Below, piece by piece: positions 35,912 through 40,232 of a stretch of DNA of 40,232 nt. Origin of the DNA: Porphyromonadaceae bacterium H1 (lineage in GTDB: Bacteria; Bacteroidota; Bacteroidia; Bacteroidales; Paludibacteraceae); contig BDEJ01000085.1 of NCBI GenBank assembly GCA_001653155.1, positions 1-40,232 on the forward strand. The letters run 5' to 3'. Both the position numbers and the translations under genes were made by a program. The notes beneath the pieces were generated by a model. It was not told the DNA's origin. It ran no database searches and was given only the letters and a program-made list of their open reading frames with translations. Position 1 is the stretch's first letter. Every line of letters starts with the position of its first letter.

Positions 35912-36484
35912 TTATTTCAGATAAAAAAACAGAAAAAAGAGTCCAATACAAAGAAAAAGCCGTTTCAAAGCAAGCCTAAGAGTCTTCAAGGCTTTATACA
36001 TATGAGCCTCGACGGTGCGAGGCGATATATCGAGCACTTCCGCAATTTCCTTATTCTTCAAACCTTGCAGGTAACTCAGACGGAAAACCTCTTTACACTT
36101 ATCGGGTAGCTCGTTGATAGCCTCAAGCAACTGTCCGCGAAGTTCCTTATTCTCGATAGCCCGTATAATCTCGTTGCTGTCGGTCGATTCGTAAAAAGCC
36201 AGTTTATGCTTGTAGAGCTCTTGTATTGCTCCGGAGTACTTCGAACAAACCTGTTTGTGATTCAAATGATTTATCGACCGGGTGTAAACCTGTCGGTAAA
36301 GATAAGCCTGAATGCCGGCCCCCAGGTTAAGCCGATCTCGACGTGTCCACAAATCGAAGAAAGCATCCTGTACGACATCCTTCGCCTCGGCCTCATTCAA
36401 GAAACGCGTGGCGTAGAAGAGCAGTCCGGGGTAATAACGCTCGAACAAAACCTCAAAGTCGATATTTTCTTTTTCTTCCGTCAT
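35912..36484 (-). CDS. ECF-type sigma factor (sigma-70 family)
   Basis: This extracytoplasmic-function sigma factor of 190 residues directs RNA polymerase to the GH85/SusCD operon. Region 2 covers about 8-75 (FEVLFERYYPGLLFYATRFL, EAKDVVQDAFFDLWTRR) and region 4 about 120-172 (INELPDKCKEVFRLSYLQG, KNKEIAEVLDISPRTVEAH). The last ~16 residues (FLCIGLFFLFFYLK) are strongly hydrophobic, unusual for a soluble factor, and could help it sit at the membrane near its FecR. It precedes the FecR gene by 81 bases. Family and partnership are firm; the regulon beyond the adjacent operon is unknown. Confidence 0.95.
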   Translation of the reverse strand: MTEEKENIDFEVLFERYYPGLLFYATRFLNEAEAKDVVQDAFFDLWTRRDRLNLGAGIQAYLYRQVYTRSINHLNHKQVCSKYSGAIQELYKHKLAFYESTDSNEIIRAIENKELRGQLLEAINELPDKCKEVFRLSYLQGLKNKEIAEVLDISPRTVEAHMYKALKTLRLALKRLFLCIGLFFLFFYLK

Positions 36485-36759
36485 GTTTTTATTGCGGACA
36501 AAGCCCGAATACGGACATTTAGCCCTGCAAAGTTGGGATTTTTTTTTCGATTATCACTTAAAGGAAGGGCTATTTCCTCCCTCAATAAGGAGCTCCCTCC
36601 CCTACTCCGACCATCGATAAAGTTCTCAGAGAAAGAGATTAAGTATTCAAAAAAAAATTCAAAAACGAAGAAATGGATTTTTTCTCAAAAGGCCGGCCGA
36701 CATGCTTTGGAGTGAAGTTAAGCCGGAACTTCTTTCGATAAACAATATATTGTATCTTT
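36485..36759. other. Intergenic stretch between the sigma gene and the Rhs remnant
   Basis: 275 bases without a supported gene. It includes the upstream region of the sigma factor gene, in which no clear TAnnTTTG box on the minus strand was found. The plus-strand sequence TATCTTTG at 36753-36760 matches the -7 consensus but runs directly into the GC-rich Rhs fragment, so it may be a leftover promoter of no present use. Confidence 0.4.
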
Positions 36760-37058
36760 GCCCATTCGGGCAGCACCGCTTTTGTGTCGGATTGGGCGGG
36801 GAACCCGGTGCAGCGTGTGGAGTACCTGCCCTTTGGCGAGACTTTTATCGACGAGCGTACGGCCAGCCCGGCCCTGCCCTATAAGTTCAACGGCAAGGAG
36901 CTGGACGAGGAAACGGGCCTGTATTACTACGGCGCACGCTACTACGACCCCGGCCTCTGGCTCAGCGTGTACCCGCTGCCGGAAAAGTACCCGAATATAG
37001 AGATCTGCGCTATATAGATGACAACCCGATAAACACCTATAGATTTCAAGAAGGATAG
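36760..37058 (+). pseudogene. Frameshifted fragment of an Rhs-repeat core domain
   Basis: The reading frame from 36760 to 37017 encodes the Rhs-associated core: AHSGSTAFVSDWAGN, VQRVEYLPFGETF, FNGKELDEETGLYYYGARYYDP and LSVYPLPEKYPNI. It is short of everything before the GST block. A TAA lies just upstream at 36739 and the frame stops at 37017. Compared with the usual core (DPxLSLWLSVDPLAEKYPNISPYAY) it seems to have lost two residues after DPG and to be shifted after YPNI; another frame continues with YIDDNP and stops at 37058. It is much richer in G and C than the AT-rich DNA on both sides. In Rhs toxins this core precedes a variable C-terminal effector, so this is a dead cassette or recombination scar. 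Confidence 0.85.
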
Positions 37059-37243
37059 TATTAGCGTTAATATCATTCGGAGAACTTTACACAATAAAAA
37101 AAAACAAGATGTTCTGCTATAGTTGCCATACTGATAAAGCAATCAATTCATATCCAAATAAGCCACATCTCAAGCATGAGCTTTTCTCTCACAACAAGCT
37201 CGGAAAAAGCCACTTAAATTGAACATATATAAAATCAGAATAA
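37059..37243. other. Short non-coding stretch after the Rhs remnant
   Basis: AT-rich, with one 6-base inverted repeat GAGCTT/AAGCTC (37178-37183 and 37196-37201). No -7 consensus box is seen ahead of the lipoprotein gene. Confidence 0.3.
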
Positions 37244-37876
37244 ATGAAATATCTCGCAATTTTAATTACCGTATCCTTATGGGGCTGCCATCTCACTAAG
37301 CACGAAATAAAAGAAGGTGATTTGTTGTTTAAAGAGACTAAGAGGAATGTGTTGTCCGATGCAATCAGTAATGTAACCGATACAACGGGGACATACCGTT
37401 TCTCACACATCGGAGTATTAATTAAAGATAAGTACCAATGGCAAGTAATAGAATCGACACCGGGCAAAGGAGTACGCATTTGCCCTTTGGAAGCCTTTTG
37501 TCTCCCGGCTAAGGGCGAAGAAGCAAAGGTAGTAGTAGGGCGGCTAAAGGAACAATTCCCCTTTGATCTGGAGAAATTAAAAGAATACGCATACAAACAG
37601 ATCGATAAACCTTACGATTATCCTTTTGTATGGAATGACTCTGCGTTTTATTGTTCGGAACTGGTATACAAAATGTTCGTCAATGCAGGACAGACAGAGG
37701 CTTTTGCACTCAACGTGATGACCTTCAAACAGGCAGGAGAAGAGCAATTCGACCCAACTTGGATACACTACTTTCAACAACACCAGGCCCCCATCCCCGA
37801 AGGCAAAATGGGAATCAACCCCAATGCTATGGCCAAAAGCCAAGCCGTAGAACTGCTTTTCGAACTTGAACACTAA
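37244..37876 (+). CDS. YiiX/NlpC-P60-like permuted cysteine hydrolase, lipoprotein
   Basis: This is a 210-residue lipoprotein of the YiiX/YebB class, permuted papain-like (NlpC/P60 superfamily) enzymes thought to cleave amide or lipid-amide bonds. The signal MKYLAILITVSLWGC gives a lipidated Cys15. Catalytic features: KEGDLLF near the start, His55 in YRFSHIGVLI, Glu70 in VIESTPGKGV, and Cys137 in FYCSELVYKMF. The length matches the family. It lies directly after the Rhs remnant, the position where an Rhs effector would be, but its own signal peptide and intact start argue that it is an independent gene. The substrate is unknown. Confidence 0.87.
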   Translation: MKYLAILITVSLWGCHLTKHEIKEGDLLFKETKRNVLSDAISNVTDTTGTYRFSHIGVLIKDKYQWQVIESTPGKGVRICPLEAFCLPAKGEEAKVVVGRLKEQFPFDLEKLKEYAYKQIDKPYDYPFVWNDSAFYCSELVYKMFVNAGQTEAFALNVMTFKQAGEEQFDPTWIHYFQQHQAPIPEGKMGINPNAMAKSQAVELLFELEH

Positions 37877-37959
37877 GGGAAAAATCGGACAAATAACTAT
37901 GTAATAGCGGAATACGATCCTCAAAACAAGAGATACTTTTCTCAGCATCATGCACAAAA

Positions 37960-37994
37960 ATTACATTTTTTGTAATATCGTTTTTTGTAATTAC
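37960..37994. repeat. Repeat cluster overlapping the ATPase promoter
   Basis: Two perfect copies of TTTTTTGTAAT start at 37966 and 37981. The first is the right arm of an inverted repeat ATTACA-N5-TGTAAT (37960-37976); the second runs into the palindrome GTAATTAC (37987-37994) and covers the -33 element. The arrangement suggests an operator for a dimeric regulator. Confidence 0.55.
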
Positions 37995-38013
37995 TTTTTT
38001 AGTATTATCTTTG
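37984..38013 (+). promoter_or_regulatory. Bacteroidetes-type promoter of the ATPase gene
   Basis: TTTG at 37984-37987 and TATCTTTG at 38006-38013 are separated by 18 bases, close to the -33/-7 consensus (TTTG, about 19 bases, TAnnTTTG). Transcription should begin near 38020, about 20 bases before the ATG at 38040. This is the best-formed promoter in the window. Confidence 0.75.
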
Positions 38014-38039
38014 CAACGGGACATCAAGGATGATTTACT

Positions 38040-39173
38040 ATGGAAACTCCGTTTATATTTGGTAAAATTGCCACAGAGAAGAATTTCACAGATCGGGAAC
38101 AAGAAACAGCGACTCTGCTTGCCCACTTCACTTCGCTCATCAATACAATTATTATCTCACCGCGTCGCTGGGGCAAGAGTTCGCTTGTAAACAAGGCTTC
38201 GAAGCTCGCATTGGCAGCAGACAACAAATTGCGCATCTGCCACATCGATCTTTTTAATGTTCGTAACGAAGAATATTTCTACTCATTATTAGCACAAAAA
38301 GTCATTACAGCAACCTCCTCCAAATGGGAAGAAGCCATTGAGAATGCTAAAAAGTTTTTCTCCCATCTGGTGCCCAAAATCTCGATCGGAACCGACCCTA
38401 CTAATGAGATCTCCATCAACTTCGACTGGGAGGATATCAGACATAACCCCGATGAAGTTCTCGATCTCGCGGAAAAAATCGCCCAAGAAAAAGGATTGAA
38501 AATTGTCATCTGTATTGATGAGTTTCAGAACATTTCAAGATTCGGCGACCCCGATTATTTTCAGAAAAAATTACGCTCACACTGGCAACAACAACAGCAT
38601 GTCGCCTACTGCCTTTATGGTAGCAAACGACACATGATGCTGGAGGTATTTACGGACTCATCCAAACCTTTTTACAAATTCGGCAACCTCATGTTTCTCA
38701 ATAAGATTGAAACGAAATGCCTGATGAAGTTCTTCGACAAACGTTTCAGCGAAACCGGTAAACATATTAGCAAAGAAGCCCGTCTGCTCATAGTTAATCT
38801 TGCGGATAATCATCCCTATTATGCCCAGCAGCTGGCTCAATTGTCCTGGCTCAGAACAAAGGACAAATGCACGGAGGAGATCGTACGAGAAGCTCACGAG
38901 GCACTGGTCGAGCAATTGAGCTTGCTGTTTGTAACCATTACCGAAACCCTCACAACTCAACAGATTTGCTACCTCAAAGCATTAATAGCCGGCGAAAAAT
39001 CGATTAGTTCAACGGAGGTGATGCACCGCTATAATATATCTTCTCCGACTTCAATTGTACGCTCAAAAGCAGCGCTAATCAAAAACGATATACTGGATAA
39101 GTTAGCAGGCAAAATATCATTTCAAGATCCGATATATGCCTATTGGCTGAAAACACAGTATTTTGCAAAATAA
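38040..39173 (+). CDS. AAA ATPase (ATPase_2/archaeal-ATPase-like family)
   Basis: This stand-alone STAND/AAA-type ATPase has 377 residues. The P-loop reads SPRRWGKSSL (Lys46), the form typical of the archaeal-ATPase/ATPase_2 group. Walker B is IVICIDEFQNIS (Asp160, Glu161). A sensor-like YCLYGSKRHMM follows at about 190-200, and RLLIVNLADNHPYYAQQLAQL and a C-terminal winged-helix-like part (KALIAGEKSISSTEVMHRYNISSPTSIVRSK is the helical core) complete the usual layout. There is no signal or membrane segment. Members of this family are often present in several copies in Bacteroidetes genomes and their function is unknown; roles in defence or mobile DNA have been suggested for relatives. No partner gene is adjacent in the same direction. 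Confidence 0.9.
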   Translation: METPFIFGKIATEKNFTDREQETATLLAHFTSLINTIIISPRRWGKSSLVNKASKLALAADNKLRICHIDLFNVRNEEYFYSLLAQKVITATSSKWEEAIENAKKFFSHLVPKISIGTDPTNEISINFDWEDIRHNPDEVLDLAEKIAQEKGLKIVICIDEFQNISRFGDPDYFQKKLRSHWQQQQHVAYCLYGSKRHMMLEVFTDSSKPFYKFGNLMFLNKIETKCLMKFFDKRFSETGKHISKEARLLIVNLADNHPYYAQQLAQLSWLRTKDKCTEEIVREAHEALVEQLSLLFVTITETLTTQQICYLKALIAGEKSISSTEVMHRYNISSPTSIVRSKAALIKNDILDKLAGKISFQDPIYAYWLKTQYFAK

Positions 39174-39464
39174 AGAGCAATTAAATTGACCTTTGAATAA
39201 ACCGGCGCAGAGCCCGAGAAGTATTTATCCACACAACAAGCCCCGGTTAGTAAAGGCCCAAGGGATATTCGCTACATATCGTTAAAGCAATTTTTTCCTC
39301 AACTGAAAAGTAGCTGCTATGCCCCTCCTTGCTTTTCTTTAAGCCGATGTATTGTTTTTTTTGCTAATTTGAGAATATCCCTTTGTCATAAATCACGACC
39401 GCCTACTGCTATAAAACCAAGAAGTATGAGAACTTGAAGCGGACACAGTGATTGAAACATTATC
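39174..39464. other. Intergenic region between convergent ATPase and membrane-protein genes
   Basis: 291 bases with no supported gene or strong hairpin terminator. It contains one exact TTATCCACA at 39225-39233, which matches the DnaA-box consensus but stands alone. Confidence 0.4.
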
Positions 39465-40073
39465 CTAAAACGTCTGCTTGTTATCGTAATTCAATCGTTT
39501 GTAAAAATCAATTTTAATTCGCTCATAAGCTATCTGTACATTACTATACATACGGCGATTATTCGGGTTTTCGTGATAAACCTCGTGCTTCACAATCTCC
39601 ATCAGCCAACTAACCCATTCTGGGTTTGCATACTCACTCAAGCGCCTGCCTCTGAATTTAAAATTGTCAAATTTAGCATTTCGGCTGTCGTGCATATTCT
39701 GCAACAATGCTCTTATTTTAGACTCGGTAGACTCAACATCCGAAATACAATCTTCTTCCCTTATTTTCTTTACTATGCCACAAACAGCCTCTACAGACAA
39801 ATCGAAAGCTAACGAAGCTATTACTTTTACCCGTGCATCGGTCTCCATTATTAAACCTTCACGTATGTCATTCAATCCTTCGTTTTGCTTCTTAGTCTCA
39901 TCAAGTAACTGACCAGTAATCTTGCTCTGCCCGTCTATCATGCCATTTATCATCTTCACAAACCACCGAACAAATATTATCATCATCGTAGCAGAAAAAA
40001 ATAAAAAGAATCCGGCCGTAACAGCCAGCATCCCGAACTCCGAGATGCCTTTTGCAATTTCAATCTCTTTCAT
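39465..40073 (-). CDS. Membrane-anchored protein of unknown function
   Basis: I do not recognise a family. The 202-residue product has one strong membrane helix near the N-terminus (about 13-37, GMLAVTAGFFLFFSATMMIIFVRW). A polar, probably coiled-coil stretch follows (about 45-85, including GQSKITGQLLDETKKQNEGL). The C-terminal ~120 residues are helical and charged, with a HDSRNAKFDNFKFRGRRLSEY segment and the ending RIKIDFYKRLNY. There is no lipobox or catalytic motif. The pattern, a short periplasmic or cytoplasmic end, one helix and a long soluble tail, resembles small membrane proteins of integrated elements, but no other phage or conjugation gene is visible before the window ends. It runs convergently to the ATPase gene. 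Confidence 0.7.
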   Translation of the reverse strand: MKEIEIAKGISEFGMLAVTAGFFLFFSATMMIIFVRWFVKMINGMIDGQSKITGQLLDETKKQNEGLNDIREGLIMETDARVKVIASLAFDLSVEAVCGIVKKIREEDCISDVESTESKIRALLQNMHDSRNAKFDNFKFRGRRLSEYANPEWVSWLMEIVKHEVYHENPNNRRMYSNVQIAYERIKIDFYKRLNYDNKQTF

Positions 40074-40232
40074 AATCTTCTTCCTCTAAAAAAATACTTA
40101 CTTACAGATCTCTTTGTTATCTAAACATTTAATTCCAGTTTTATATTTCTATAAAAAATTCTCAACTTTTTAGAGCTCAGTAGAAAATTAGTGGGGATAT
40201 GCGTATAGCTTTGCCATTCTGAAAAGAAAGAA
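40074..40232. other. Right-edge non-coding stretch
   Basis: 159 AT-rich bases upstream of the membrane-protein gene. A plus-strand TAGCTTTG at 40206-40213 fits the -7 consensus and may belong to a gene starting beyond the window. No good -7 box for the minus-strand gene was seen. Confidence 0.3.

Noticed and set aside
36702-36884. Alternative open frames over the Rhs remnant
   Set aside because: Only the frame beginning near 36760 reads as the Rhs core; the others are by-products of its high GC content.
39225-39233. Exact DnaA-box consensus TTATCCACA
   Set aside because: It is a single copy with no cluster, no AT-rich unwinding element and no origin-linked genes nearby; one such match in 40 kb is expected fairly often by chance.

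Overview
The window reads as chromosomal DNA of a member of the Bacteroidota, most likely order Bacteroidales. The reasons are three SusC/SusD outer-membrane pairs, a hybrid two-component sensor, an ECF sigma/FecR pair, lipoproteins with Bacteroides-type signal peptides, several TAnnTTTG-type -7 promoter boxes, and two proteins ending in type IX secretion (T9SS)-like C-terminal domains. The T9SS-like tails argue against a typical gut Bacteroides and fit a Porphyromonadaceae/Tannerellaceae/Dysgonomonadaceae-like lineage. The species cannot be named from the sequence alone.

Region A (122-21818) is a polysaccharide utilisation locus (PUL). On the minus strand, in transcription order, lie a small secreted protein with a T9SS-like tail, a full-length SusC, a SusD, a second short SusC, a second SusD, a DUF1735-type surface glycan-binding lipoprotein and a GH16 endo-glycanase lipoprotein. 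Diverging on the plus strand are a 1356-residue hybrid two-component system (HTCS) regulator, a GH2 beta-galactosidase-like enzyme and a GH42-like beta-galactosidase. The enzyme set suggests a beta-galactose-containing glycan, for example a galactan or a poly-LacNAc or mucin-type host glycan. That substrate is inferred.

Region B (21933-25000) is a p-aminobenzoate (folate precursor) cluster. pabA is on the minus strand, divergent from a KilA-N domain gene, which is followed after one base by pabB and then pabC. The KilA-N gene sits between the shared promoter region and pabB. A strong hairpin at 25200-25238 separates this cluster from the next.

Region C (25259-36484, all minus) is a second PUL with a different control logic: ECF sigma factor, FecR anti-sigma factor, SusC with an N-terminal STN signalling domain, SusD, and a 1332-residue multidomain GH85 endo-beta-N-acetylglucosaminidase with a T9SS sorting tail. 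It is best read as a sigma/anti-sigma/TonB-receptor-controlled system for releasing and importing N-glycans from glycoproteins.

Region D (36485-40232) is accessory DNA. It holds a short GC-rich frameshifted remnant of an Rhs core, a YiiX-type cysteine-hydrolase lipoprotein, a stand-alone AAA ATPase with a well-formed promoter and repeat-rich upstream region, and a membrane-anchored protein of unknown function. No tRNA, rRNA, CRISPR array or intact insertion sequence was seen.
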